This document shows positions 9,462-17,875 of a stretch of DNA of 64,000 bases, one piece after another (the first letter of the stretch is position 1; the number at the start of each line of letters is the position of its first letter). The stretch comes from Bacillota bacterium. GTDB lineage: Bacteria; Bacillota; Dethiobacteria; DTU022. The notes beneath the pieces are model-generated. The model saw only the letters and a program-made list of their open reading frames with translations, was not told the origin of the DNA and did no database searches. The translations under genes were made by a program, and so were the position numbers. The DNA lies in NCBI GenBank assembly GCA_011389985.1, contig JAABTH010000005.1:1-64000 (forward strand), given 5' to 3'.

Positions 9462-10696
9462 TAGATCCATCCTCTGGCTTTAATTGCTGCGCTTAATTTA
9501 TTCAGGGCGTTGATCCAGGCTGCATAACGCAATGAAGTTCTTTTATCTTTGGCGGTTGATACGGTTTCGTTGTACGACCTGATAATTCTTTCCTGTAACC
9601 GTTTCAATACTGTTTCGTAATCCCAGTAATCATCAGTAAGACCCTGAATTCTTTCAAAACTACATACTATTGCACCGCCGCAATTGGCCAAAACATCAGG
9701 AATCACAGTAATATTATTTGCAGAAAGTATTTTTTCAGCTTCCGGAGTAACCGGACCGTTAGCCGCTTCAACTATAAGCCTGGCCTTGACTTCAGCCGCG
9801 TTATCAGCATTTATCACACTCTGTATAGCTGCCGGCACTAGGATATCGCACTCCAGTTCAAGGATGCTTTTATTTGTCAGCACGCCAGACCCCGCAAAAC
9901 CCTCGACAAATCCGGTGGCGGCCACATGTTTCGACAGGGCTTCAATATCCAGGCCGGCAGGATTATGAACACCGCTTTTAATGTCACTGATTGCAATTAC
10001 CTTAAAACCTGCATTCTTAAAACAGCGTGCAGCAACAGCGCCTACATTGCCAAAACCCTGGATAACAACTTTTGCTCCCGGTTTTAGATTATAAGATTTT
10101 AGCGCTTCTTCTGTAACAAAGAATACGCCAGTACCGGTTGCCTCAGCGCTTCCATAAGTACCACCGGTTGCGACCGGTTTATCATTAATCGCCGCCGGGC
10201 TGTGAAAGCCCATGATTTCTTCGTACTCATCGAGCATCCAGGCCTGAGTACGGCCGGAAGTACCGATATCGGCGCCGGGAATATCAACCCAGGCTCCCTT
10301 TAGCGGCAATTTACGGATAAATGCTCTGGTTAGCTTTTCTAATTCATTGTCGGAAAGTTTGGCCGGATCAACAATTATACCGCCTTTGCCACCACCAGCG
10401 GGGATACCGCCAACAGCATGTTTAATTGTCATCCAAAACCCAAGCGCTTTAACCGTATCGAGATCCAAGTCGGGCGCAAACCGGGTCCCGTTTTTAACCT
10501 GGCCAAGAGCATCGTTATAGTGCACTCTGTAGGCTGTAAAAATTTCCAGTCTGCCATCATCCATCTTCAATGGAATCATGAAATCGAAGATTCGTTTCGG
10601 ACGACTTAATATTCGAATCACATCGGGATCAATTCCCGCCAATGCACCGGCCTCGTGCAGGGTAGTCAGTGCTGTTTCAAATGGGTTATCTTTCAA
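9461..10696 (-). CDS. gdhA: Glu/Leu/Phe/Val dehydrogenase (glutamate dehydrogenase type)
   Basis: The 411-residue enzyme catalyses reversible oxidative deamination of an L-amino acid to a 2-oxo acid with NAD(P). The N-terminal domain carries the GGIPAGGGKGGI segment with the substrate and catalytic lysines. The Rossmann domain has VVIQGFGNVGAVAARCF, a GxGxxG-type site, followed by the conserved NCGGAIVC region. Length and motifs fit hexameric GDHs, but a branched-chain-specific activity cannot be excluded. The start is TTG with GAGGTG upstream. Its neighbours (PanB and, across the divergent promoter, a branched-chain aminotransferase) make 2-oxoisovalerate or similar acids plausible substrates. 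Confidence 0.92.
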   Translation of the reverse strand: MKDNPFETALTTLHEAGALAGIDPDVIRILSRPKRIFDFMIPLKMDDGRLEIFTAYRVHYNDALGQVKNGTRFAPDLDLDTVKALGFWMTIKHAVGGIPAGGGKGGIIVDPAKLSDNELEKLTRAFIRKLPLKGAWVDIPGADIGTSGRTQAWMLDEYEEIMGFHSPAAINDKPVATGGTYGSAEATGTGVFFVTEEALKSYNLKPGAKVVIQGFGNVGAVAARCFKNAGFKVIAISDIKSGVHNPAGLDIEALSKHVAATGFVEGFAGSGVLTNKSILELECDILVPAAIQSVINADNAAEVKARLIVEAANGPVTPEAEKILSANNITVIPDVLANCGGAIVCSFERIQGLTDDYWDYETVLKRLQERIIRSYNETVSTAKDKRTSLRYAAWINALNKLSAAIKARGWI

Positions 10697-10735
10697 TTAC
10701 CAAACACCTCGCTTAAATCATAAGCTTAATAAATT

Positions 10736-11674
10736 TTATGCTTCAGGTACGGATAGATCATCACGGTAATCATTAAAGACAAGATCATAATCGCTTCTAT
10801 CGCACCATTCTTTGCAAATTTCCGCATACTTGACCTTTTCTTTCACCAGGAAATCCTGGTAACCGGGCTCTTTCCAGGCGTTATATAAATCAGCTTCGCT
10901 CTTGCCCGGTTCAAATTTAAAATATACCGGTGAACAGATACGCGCTATTTCAGCTGCTTCCAGCTGCCTCTGGTGACCGCCCATTGAATCGACAATGCTC
11001 ATATAAACATCAAGAGGAAGTTTCACTACACTTCTGATTGAAGCGAGCATAGGCAGGGTAAGATCGGCAAGGGGGTTAAAGCTGTTTGCACCCAAATCTT
11101 CAAGCAGTTTTCCACCGACAGCATTTGCATGACCGGCAAAGACAGAAACTTTGAATTTAACATTTGGGGGAATTACTCCGTCAGCTCGCATTTTGCCTAA
11201 AAGGTAAAGCAAGCCTTCATCAGGAATAAGAAACCCGCGAATCCCCGCTTCAAGGCAGCGATTAAATTCTTTTAACCAATGATAAAGGCTATCATGACCA
11301 CGAATTCGCATTCCTGAAACATATCCTTCAGTAGTAACGTATTGACGACCTGTATCCCAGCTTCTGGCCGGAACCGGATTGAGCAAAACTTCAATTTTAC
11401 TCTGGGCGCCGATCTGAGCATAATGTTTTAATTCCTGGTTATCTAAAAGGGCTGAGCCACCAACAGTGCCGATTACCCGGTGAACAGGAACTTTTCGTTT
11501 TTCAATTTCGGAAAGCATCGATTCGAAGTTTGAGGCGCATTCGATACCGGGAACTTCCATTCTATAATGGGCACCCCCGTCAAAAACCTGTTCTGATGCC
11601 GGTAAGTCATATCGATCTTTTAGCGGAAAAACAGTTTTTTCAGTGATGTAATTTTCAATGCTGGCAAATGGCAA
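10736..11674 (-). CDS. Unrecognised, probably barrel-fold protein
   Basis: The protein has 312 residues from a TTG start at 11674. That start is chosen because GAGAGG precedes it with a nine-base spacer and it removes a long overlap with the panB-like gene. The alternation of beta-strand segments (VHRVIGTVGG, SKIEVLLNPV, GIRGFLIPDEG, KFKVSVFAGH, PLDVYMSIVDS) with helices suggests a TIM barrel. It faintly recalls U32-peptidase-like proteins, but I do not see their Cys-rich signature, so no function is assigned. Its position between PanB and the dehydrogenase, with gaps of 19 and 39 bases, implies a step in the same pathway. Confidence 0.8.
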   Translation of the reverse strand: MPFASIENYITEKTVFPLKDRYDLPASEQVFDGGAHYRMEVPGIECASNFESMLSEIEKRKVPVHRVIGTVGGSALLDNQELKHYAQIGAQSKIEVLLNPVPARSWDTGRQYVTTEGYVSGMRIRGHDSLYHWLKEFNRCLEAGIRGFLIPDEGLLYLLGKMRADGVIPPNVKFKVSVFAGHANAVGGKLLEDLGANSFNPLADLTLPMLASIRSVVKLPLDVYMSIVDSMGGHQRQLEAAEIARICSPVYFKFEPGKSEADLYNAWKEPGYQDFLVKEKVKYAEICKEWCDRSDYDLVFNDYRDDLSVPEA

Positions 11675-11693
11675 ATTCTTATACCTCTCTTTT

Positions 11694-12533
11694 TTAATAT
11701 TCTCCAAATAGTTTTGCGAACGCTTCATCGCTGTCAAGCGCGTTGTAGACATAGTCGTCGGTTGGAAACTTTTCGTTCCTGACATCGCTGATATATTCCT
11801 TAAAGGCATTAGTTTCCACTTCAGCTACATTAGCGTATTTCTTAACAAACTTTGGCGTAAAAGCCTGAAATTTACCCAACATATCGCCGCTGATTATTAA
11901 CTGCCCGTCTGCAGGGCCGGCACCGATTGAGTAAACTGGTATGGAAAGCTTTTTGGTTAAAAACCTGGTTAAAATTGGCGGTATAGCTTCAACAAGAAGG
12001 GAAAATGCTCCGGCTTCCTCAACAGCAATTGCATCTTCGATTACTTTGCGGGCGCTCTCAACATCCCGTCCCTGGGCTTTAAAACCGCCAAGCACACCGG
12101 AACTTTGCGGAGTAAGACCGATATGACCCATTACCAGAATACCGGCCTCAGTAATAGCCTTTATTCTGCTTTTGACCCTGACACCACCTTCAAGTTTCAC
12201 ACAGTCAACATCCGCTTCCTTGAGAAAACGGACTGCATTTTCTACAGCTTGCTGGTCGGATAACTGGTATGATCCAAAAGGCAAATCACCAATTATCCAG
12301 GTATTGGGAGCGCCTCTGCGAACCGCCTGGCAATGTGAGATACAATCTTCCATGGTAACCGGTATTGTTCCCTTGTAGCCAAGAACAACCATACCCAGAG
12401 AATCTCCAACAAGAAGCATGTCCATACCAGCCTGTTCAGCGAACGATGCTGTGGGAAAGTCATAAGCAGTTATCCATGCAACCTGCTTACCTTCCTTCTT
12501 CATTTTGTAAAAATCGTTAACATTCTTTTTCAA
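11694..12533 (-). CDS. panB: 3-methyl-2-oxobutanoate hydroxymethyltransferase (PanB family)
   Basis: This 279-residue TIM-barrel enzyme matches the PanB family, which interconverts 2-oxoisovalerate plus methylene-THF and ketopantoate. Motifs include AWITAYDFPTA, LLVGDSLGMVVLGY with the Mg-binding Asp, CVKLEGG, and GHIGLTPQS. The start is TTG with GGAGG seven bases upstream. It is the first gene of the minus-strand operon. No panC, panD or panE is nearby; instead it is grouped with a peptide importer, hydrolases and an amino-acid dehydrogenase. A catabolic (retro-aldol) or otherwise specialised role is therefore as likely as pantothenate synthesis. Confidence 0.9.
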   Translation of the reverse strand: MKKNVNDFYKMKKEGKQVAWITAYDFPTASFAEQAGMDMLLVGDSLGMVVLGYKGTIPVTMEDCISHCQAVRRGAPNTWIIGDLPFGSYQLSDQQAVENAVRFLKEADVDCVKLEGGVRVKSRIKAITEAGILVMGHIGLTPQSSGVLGGFKAQGRDVESARKVIEDAIAVEEAGAFSLLVEAIPPILTRFLTKKLSIPVYSIGAGPADGQLIISGDMLGKFQAFTPKFVKKYANVAEVETNAFKEYISDVRNEKFPTDDYVYNALDSDEAFAKLFGEY

Positions 12534-12581
12534 TTGATAACCTCCTCAGCCGCTTGGCGAAGTATACATATAGAGATAAAG

Positions 12582-12598
12582 GTTCTGCGAATAAGAAC
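12582..12598. promoter_or_regulatory. Operator candidate 1 (17-base inverted repeat)
   Basis: Arms GTTCT (12582-12586) and AGAAC (12594-12598) form an inverted repeat with the same outer bases and length as the palindrome at 12681. It is a plausible binding site for the divergently encoded IclR-family regulator, close to the minus-strand operon start. Confidence 0.5.
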
Positions 12599-12680
12599 TT
12601 TGTTCTGAAAATCATATATTCAACGCCAATTTAATTATTCCTTCATAATTGGAAAAAATATTTCTGTTTTCAATAATGCT

Positions 12681-12697
12681 GTTCTGAATAACAGAAC
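12681..12697. promoter_or_regulatory. Operator candidate 2 (perfect 17-base palindrome)
   Basis: GTTCTG (12681-12686), AATAA, CAGAAC (12692-12697) is a perfect inverted repeat. It lies 27 bases upstream of the regulator's -35 box, so it could serve autoregulation. The size fits IclR-family operators. Confidence 0.6.
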
Positions 12698-12723
12698 TTC
12701 TCCCTCTATGTCGCTACTATACA

Positions 12724-12752
12724 TTGACAAATCCTTATAAATTCTATATAAA
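12724..12752 (+). promoter_or_regulatory. SigA-type promoter of the IclR regulator
   Basis: TTGACA (12724-12729), a 17-base spacer and TATAAA (12747-12752) form a near-perfect vegetative promoter. Transcription would begin near 12759, about 118 bases before the TTG start codon. Confidence 0.8.
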
Positions 12753-12876
12753 GGAACACATATTTTAAAATGCAAGAAGCGTTACCTATGAGGTTTGATT
12801 GCCAGTACTATTGGAACGTAGTATTATAGAATAGAATGTAGCCAGGATCTCTTCGTGCGAAAAGGAGTGTAATCCA

Positions 12877-13683
12877 TTGAAAGAGAAGGAAGAGAACAAG
12901 TATAAACCCAAATACCCGGTTCAATCGCTTGAAAAGGCTCTTGATATTATTAATCTTTTAAAAGAAAGCCCCGGGGAAGGTTTACGGATTAATGATTTAA
13001 GCGAAAAACTTGGCCTCGGGAAAAGCACCATTCACCGCCTGCTCGACACATTACTTTCGTATCAGTACGTTGAGAAAAGTCCGCGAAGCTCTTACCGTTT
13101 AGGCTGGAAACTTTTTGAAATTGGCAACACTATTCCCCGTCAACGCAACCTTGATTATTTTGATCCGATATTGCTGCATGATCTATGCAATAAACATAAT
13201 GAAACAGTAAACCTGGCCGTTAGGATCAATGATCGGGCTGTAATTATTTCAAAATATGATCCCCAAAAAGTAGTAGCGGTAAAAGCCAACCTGATGGTTG
13301 GCAACCGGGAACCCCTTCATGCCACCGCAATTGGCAAAGCTTTAATCTCAGAAATAGAACATGATGAACTCGCTAGCATTCTTGGTAAAGATCAATTTGA
13401 ACAATATACGCCTAAAACAATTACTTCCTTTGATCAACTTTATACTCATTTACAGGATGTTCGCAAAAAGGGGTATGCAATCGATGAGGAAGAATACAGC
13501 GAAGGGCTTACCTGTATAGGAGTGCCTATCCATAATCACCAGAAAGAAGTTATCGCTGCAGTAAGCATAAGCGGACCAACTTTTCGTCTGCAGCATAATA
13601 GAATAATTAATATTATTGAAGATCTTAAAACGGCACGCGATGATATTTCACAATATTTCGGTTTAAACAAATCTGGCGACTAA
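12877..13683 (+). CDS. IclR family transcriptional regulator
   Basis: The protein has 268 residues. The N-terminal winged helix-turn-helix (about residues 18-70) is seen in SLEKALDIINLL and RINDLSEKLGLGKSTIHRLL. The C-terminal effector-binding GAF-like domain includes HATAIGKALIS, EEYSEGLTCIGVPI and AAVSISGP. The start is TTG with AAAGGAG nine bases upstream. It is transcribed away from the panB operon and is its most likely regulator, sensing a small-molecule effector, probably a pathway metabolite. The branched-chain aminotransferase gene follows 93 bases downstream. Confidence 0.93.
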   Translation: MKEKEENKYKPKYPVQSLEKALDIINLLKESPGEGLRINDLSEKLGLGKSTIHRLLDTLLSYQYVEKSPRSSYRLGWKLFEIGNTIPRQRNLDYFDPILLHDLCNKHNETVNLAVRINDRAVIISKYDPQKVVAVKANLMVGNREPLHATAIGKALISEIEHDELASILGKDQFEQYTPKTITSFDQLYTHLQDVRKKGYAIDEEEYSEGLTCIGVPIHNHQKEVIAAVSISGPTFRLQHNRIINIIEDLKTARDDISQYFGLNKSGD

Positions 13684-13776
13684 TTTCATAAGCTTAATCT
13701 TTATTAGGGTAGGAAGGTTATTTCAGGTTAATATAGAATTTATCTATTTGTATACTAACGGGAGGGGCGAAATATA

Positions 13777-14844
13777 ATGAAAGTAAGTTTTCCTGTAACA
13801 AAAACAACAACGCCAAGACAGAAACCGAACCCACGGGAACTCGTTTTTGGGACTATTTTTTCGGACCACATGTTTGAAATGAGTTACAGCCCGCAAAAAG
13901 AATGGCATGACGGCAAGATTGTGCCATACGGACCGATTATGCTGGAGCCTTCAACTGCGGTTTTTCATTATGGACAGGAAATGTTTGAAGGACTTAAAGC
14001 TTATAAAGCTGACGATGGCCGAATTCTTCTTTTCCGCCCTGAAAAAAATGCAGATCGAATTAATGTAACGAATGAAAGAATGTGTATACCTACAGTTGAT
14101 CCTGAGTTAATGGTTGAAGCGATCAGACAGGTAGTAACAGTTGACCAGGACTGGATACCGGAAGCAGACGATACTTCACTTTATATCCGGCCATTTATTA
14201 TAGCAACAGATCCCTACCTGGGTGTCCGCCCTTCTAAGACATTTAAACTTTATATTATACTTTCACCGGTAGGCCCTTACTACAAAGGCGGGCTAGCCCC
14301 AACTAAAATTTTGGTTGAGGATAAATACGTCAGAGCCATAATTGGCGGTACGGGATATGCCAAAGTGGGAGGCAATTATGCCGCCAGCCTGAAAGCACAG
14401 GAAGAAGCAATCAAAAAAGGATACAGCCAGGTGTTGTGGCTTGATGGAATAGAAAGAAGCTATGTAGAAGAGATAGGCACATCGAATGCTTTCTTTAAAA
14501 TAGATGGCGAAATTTTCACCTCTCCACTTACGGGCACAATATTACCCGGCATAACCAGAGACTCGGTGCTGCAGCTACTTAAACACTGGGGCGAAAACGT
14601 TACCGAAAAGCGCTTTACAATTCAGGAAGTATATGAGGCTCATGCTTCAGGTAAGCTTGACGAAGTATTCGCAACTGGAACAGCAGCTGTTATATCTCCG
14701 GTAGGAGAACTTTGCTGGAAAGACCAGGTTATTACAATCAATAATAATGAAATCGGAGATATCTCTCGTAAGCTTTATGATGAAATTAACGCTATCCAAA
14801 GAGGCAGAACAACAGATACATTCGGTTGGGTTGTCGAAGTGTAG
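13777..14844 (+). CDS. ilvE: Branched-chain amino acid aminotransferase
   Basis: The 355-residue fold-type IV PLP enzyme transfers amino groups between glutamate and branched-chain 2-oxo acids. The catalytic lysine is Lys196 in GYAKVGGNYAASL, and Glu231/Glu232 lie in SYVEEIGTSNAFF. GTAAVISPVGEL is the conserved phosphate-binding region. The length and N-terminus fit the larger BCAT group rather than the 300-residue E. coli type. A strong GGGAGGGG site precedes the ATG. Its position beside PanB and an amino-acid dehydrogenase links it to 2-oxoisovalerate metabolism. Confidence 0.93.
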   Translation: MKVSFPVTKTTTPRQKPNPRELVFGTIFSDHMFEMSYSPQKEWHDGKIVPYGPIMLEPSTAVFHYGQEMFEGLKAYKADDGRILLFRPEKNADRINVTNERMCIPTVDPELMVEAIRQVVTVDQDWIPEADDTSLYIRPFIIATDPYLGVRPSKTFKLYIILSPVGPYYKGGLAPTKILVEDKYVRAIIGGTGYAKVGGNYAASLKAQEEAIKKGYSQVLWLDGIERSYVEEIGTSNAFFKIDGEIFTSPLTGTILPGITRDSVLQLLKHWGENVTEKRFTIQEVYEAHASGKLDEVFATGTAAVISPVGELCWKDQVITINNNEIGDISRKLYDEINAIQRGRTTDTFGWVVEV

Positions 14845-14862
14845 GCGGATCGAGGAGATGCT

Positions 14863-15720
14863 ATGAAGCAATACTTTGCTCGAAAGCTCATTTTAATTAT
14901 CATAACATTTCTCCTTGCGGCGATTATGCTCAACGGCTGCAGCATATTCGGCGGTTCTATCAATTATGACGGAGGGAAGTACCGGGGCGATTTAAAAGAG
15001 GGCATACCACATGGTGAGGGGAAATGGGTAGGGCCTGACGGAACAACTTATGAAGGACAGCTCATAGACGGTGTGGCAGAGGGAACAGGAACGCTTGCCT
15101 TTCCTGATGGTCGTATATATGAGGGCGAATTTGCTGATGGGCTTCCACATGGTAAAGGCACTGAAACCCTGCCTGACGGCGAAGTCTATGAAGGTGACTG
15201 GGAAAACGGTTTAAGGCACGGTATGGGAACATATATATTTGACGACACCGTATACGAAGGAGAATTTATAGAGGGGGTGCCAACAGGTACAGGCAAGGTT
15301 ACTTTACCGGATGGAATAGAATATGTAGGTGAAGTAGAAGAGTATGTATCGCACGGCACAGGTGTAATGACGTGGCCAGATGGCAGAGTCTACGAAGGTG
15401 AATGGAAAGACGGTAAGCGTGAAGGCTACGGAGTATTAACTTTTCCCAACGGCACCAGATATGAAGGTGAATTTAAAAATGGTGTGCCCCACGGCACGGG
15501 GACAGAAATCTGGGCAGACGGCAGCACGTATGTCGGTGAATGGAAGGATGGCCTCAAACACGGTATGGGAATTTACACCTGGCCCGATGGTTCTGTTTAC
15601 GAAGGTGAATGGGCAGACGGAAACATGCACGGTTTAGCTACTTATACCGGGGCCGATGGAAAGGTTAAAACAGGCGTATGGATTGATAACGAATACCAGG
15701 AAAATAAAGAGCAGCCATAA
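14863..15720 (+). CDS. MORN-repeat lipoprotein
   Basis: The 285-residue protein starts with a lipoprotein signal (lipobox LNGC at about residue 26). The rest consists almost entirely of about ten MORN repeats of roughly 23 residues, of the form YEGEW.DG..HG.GT....DG. MORN arrays form extended beta-hairpin solenoids that bind proteins or lipids. In bacteria their roles are mostly unknown; here it would sit on the outer face of the membrane. It starts 18 bases after ilvE with a GAGGAG site, so it may be co-transcribed, and it ends at a strong bidirectional terminator. Confidence 0.9.
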   Translation: MKQYFARKLILIIITFLLAAIMLNGCSIFGGSINYDGGKYRGDLKEGIPHGEGKWVGPDGTTYEGQLIDGVAEGTGTLAFPDGRIYEGEFADGLPHGKGTETLPDGEVYEGDWENGLRHGMGTYIFDDTVYEGEFIEGVPTGTGKVTLPDGIEYVGEVEEYVSHGTGVMTWPDGRVYEGEWKDGKREGYGVLTFPNGTRYEGEFKNGVPHGTGTEIWADGSTYVGEWKDGLKHGMGIYTWPDGSVYEGEWADGNMHGLATYTGADGKVKTGVWIDNEYQENKEQP

Positions 15721-15740
15721 AACCGGCTGCTCTTTATTTT
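15706..15740. terminator. Bidirectional Rho-independent terminator
   Basis: An 11-bp stem AAAGAGCAGCC / GGCTGCTCTTT (15706-15716, 15725-15735) with an eight-base loop is followed by ATTTT. It lies between the converging MORN-repeat and baeRF-like genes and overlaps the former's stop codon. Confidence 0.85.
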
Positions 15741-15751
15741 CTGATGATACA

Positions 15752-16909
15752 CTACCAACGAAAAACTGCTGCTACAGGGCTTGAATCGGGCATTTGATCA
15801 ACCTCAAGAGCATAAATATTGCCATTGCTTAAAAATGTTTTGGTAGTAGCAAGATCAATTAAGTCTTCACTTTCATTGTGAGGTTCTTCGCTTAAACTTA
15901 CCTTTTCAGCTGCCTGGTCATAATTCCCCCATTGCTGAACACCCGGAGCGACAAAAAGCTCGCTTATTCTGCCATGGTGTGCGGCCGGTAATATTTCAAC
16001 AATATTATTTGAGGTTTTACCCGTCCCCTTGTATTCATAGTAAAGCGCCTTTGCTTCTTCCTGTTTTTCCTTAAAATACGGGCTTATTATTGTCCAGGCT
16101 TTTTGCTGCAGCTCGTTATCTGTCACGTATTCAGGATTCCCCTTGATAATTTCTTCATGTAAAGGCGAATACTTGCTTACATCCCTGTAAAGAGGAGCAA
16201 GGTAATCAACACAGGCCAGGACCAGCGGTGCCTTTGTTTCGATAAGTATGCTTTGAATCTCCCGGTCAATAAAACGAAAATAATTAAGCAGCTTCTCTCT
16301 TTCAATGCTATCAATTTCGCCGCCATGCCCATGGTAAACAGCGCCCCGGTCACCTTCTAGACCGGGGGTTCCGGTATGAAACTGCAGGTGTTTTTCTATC
16401 AGTTCATCCCCAACCTCAGCTTTATATTTATCAATGATATCGCTTAAGTCTACTTCTTCAACTGTAGACTTTGTACAGCGCAGCAACCTGGCGTTTTTCT
16501 GGCTGAGAGCAAGAATGTAAAAATGGCCGTCGGAAGAAAAAAGCTTAAAAAGCGGTTTTAGGTGAAAAGAATTTCTGACCACTGCCATTTCTTCAAATTG
16601 CAGTGGCAACTTGTACGATCTGGTAAATTCCGGAGATATGAAGTAGGCTAATCCCTCACTCTGGTTTGCCCAAAAGTAACTATCGCTAATGAGCTTTTTT
16701 GCCGGTTCGGTTAACTCTTTGAGCTCAGATGAGTTCGTATCTATTCTTTCCAGGTATTGTCCTGCCTCATTCAGCAGGTTTTTAAACCGGGTTGAATTCT
16801 CTTTTGCTCTTTCCCTACCTTTCATTGTAGGCATATAAATCGATATGCAGGGCTTACCTTTACCTTTGCCCAATAAAAGCTCAATATCGTTCTTACTTAA
16901 ATGTTCCAT
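15752..16909 (-). CDS. eRF1-like (baeRF family) protein
   Basis: The 385-residue protein looks like the bacterial archaeo-eukaryotic release-factor-like (baeRF) proteins. It has an N-terminal CISIYMPT-type strand, a central segment with VLACVDYLAPLYRDVSKY, and the characteristic C-terminal domain ending in PVAAVFRW. Members are proposed to act on ribosomes, but none of the canonical peptide-release motifs is obvious here. AAGGGGGAATAATTC precedes the ATG. It is monocistronic and shares a long upstream region with the ECF operon on the other strand. Confidence 0.65.
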   Translation of the reverse strand: MEHLSKNDIELLLGKGKGKPCISIYMPTMKGRERAKENSTRFKNLLNEAGQYLERIDTNSSELKELTEPAKKLISDSYFWANQSEGLAYFISPEFTRSYKLPLQFEEMAVVRNSFHLKPLFKLFSSDGHFYILALSQKNARLLRCTKSTVEEVDLSDIIDKYKAEVGDELIEKHLQFHTGTPGLEGDRGAVYHGHGGEIDSIEREKLLNYFRFIDREIQSILIETKAPLVLACVDYLAPLYRDVSKYSPLHEEIIKGNPEYVTDNELQQKAWTIISPYFKEKQEEAKALYYEYKGTGKTSNNIVEILPAAHHGRISELFVAPGVQQWGNYDQAAEKVSLSEEPHNESEDLIDLATTKTFLSNGNIYALEVDQMPDSSPVAAVFRW

Positions 16910-17000
16910 GAATTATTCCCCCTTAGATATTATTGAACGCAACAGGCAAGGCTGCTACACTGAATCATGTTTTCCCAATTGGAAGATAGATAAGTGGATT

Positions 17001-17022
17001 CTGTAGATAATAGAATCTACAG
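17001..17022. promoter_or_regulatory. Palindrome in the baeRF / ECF divergent region
   Basis: Arms CTGTAGAT (17001-17008) and ATCTACAG (17015-17022) with a six-base loop form a perfect inverted repeat, about 90 bases upstream of the baeRF-like gene. The rest of 16910-17206 is AT-rich and shows no gene or recognised riboswitch. It may be an operator or a hairpin in the 5' leader. Confidence 0.4.
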
Positions 17023-17206
17023 CGTTGTTGCTTAACTATGATTGCATCTCTATTTATATTATATATTATTCAGCTACAGCTTCAACCTCTTCGAGGAAAT
17101 CATATTAAATCAATTGCTTGGAATGTAAATTTCCAGATCGGCCTTGACTCCGAAAATGTATTCTAAACAAATATTTTTTAAAAACCTATTTCAAATATTT
17201 CACTTT

Positions 17207-17242
17207 AGCGTTATACTTATGAAAGTATAACGCTTTATATTT
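17207..17242 (+). terminator. Terminator-like hairpin immediately before the ECF operon RBS
   Basis: A perfect 12-bp stem AGCGTTATACTT / AAGTATAACGCT (17207-17218, 17223-17234, loop ATGA) is followed by TTATATTTTTTT and then AGGAG. An intrinsic-terminator shape in a 5' leader, with no plus-strand gene upstream, suggests attenuation of the following operon. I could not identify an aptamer upstream. Confidence 0.6.
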
Positions 17243-17260
17243 TTTTAGGAGTTGTATTAG

Positions 17261-17875
17261 ATGAGCAAAAATCTTTTTTTATCAGGGAACATTGGCGCAG
17301 GTAAATCAACCCTGATCAGGGAGTGTCTGCTTCCATATTTAGCTGCAGTTGGAGGATTCTATGTCCAAAGAATATTTTGCGGCAATGAACTAATCGCTTT
17401 CAGTTTAAAACCTATTGCTGATAAATTGAGCTATAAGCTTACTTTAAAAGTAGATGACCTGGAAGGATTGGATAATCTATTCTTATATCTTGATAATAAT
17501 GGTAACTGGCAAAGCAATAATGATGTTTTTCTGAACAGCGGTTTAGAGATTCTCCAAAGCAGTATTCAAAAAAATAAAAAGTTAATTCTACTCGATGAAC
17601 TGGGTGGAATAGAACTGCACAACCAAACCTTTATGACAGAGGTGTATAAAATTCTCAAAGGCTCAATACCGCTTCTGGGTGTGGTAAAAGCCCCCAAAAA
17701 TGCCCGCATCCTGGAGCGGGTTAATGCGGGTAAAGGGGTAACTAATGTTAACCTCATGTTTATTGATTACCTGAAAAATGATCAGAATACAGAACTGCTA
17801 AATGTTAATAATATTGATCGAAACGAAGCAGCAAGCAGGATCTATAACTTCGTTGAAGAGGTATTCAATGGTTAA
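17261..17875 (+). CDS. THEP1-like nucleoside-triphosphatase
   Basis: The 204-residue P-loop NTPase has Walker A GNIGAGKST at residues 9-17 and Walker B LILLDELGGIEL with Asp112-Glu113. The overall pattern and length fit the THEP1 (NTPase_1) family, which hydrolyses NTPs and is of unclear function. It is the first gene of an operon with a methyltransferase and a full ECF transporter. Its stop overlaps the methyltransferase start by eight bases. It probably modifies or senses the imported compound or a nucleotide derived from it. Confidence 0.75.
   Translation: MSKNLFLSGNIGAGKSTLIRECLLPYLAAVGGFYVQRIFCGNELIAFSLKPIADKLSYKLTLKVDDLEGLDNLFLYLDNNGNWQSNNDVFLNSGLEILQSSIQKNKKLILLDELGGIELHNQTFMTEVYKILKGSIPLLGVVKAPKNARILERVNAGKGVTNVNLMFIDYLKNDQNTELLNVNNIDRNEAASRIYNFVEEVFNG

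Larger units (their letters stand above)
12534..12876. promoter_or_regulatory. Divergent control region between the panB operon and iclR-type gene
   Basis: The 343-base, AT-rich gap holds a consensus promoter for the regulator on the plus strand and two 17-base palindromes of one consensus, listed separately. A further half-site GTTCTG at 12602 follows the first palindrome at a 20-base interval, about two helical turns. I could not place a convincing promoter for the minus-strand operon, but the palindrome cluster at 12582-12607 lies 50-75 bases from the panB start, where a regulator could act on it. Confidence 0.7.
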
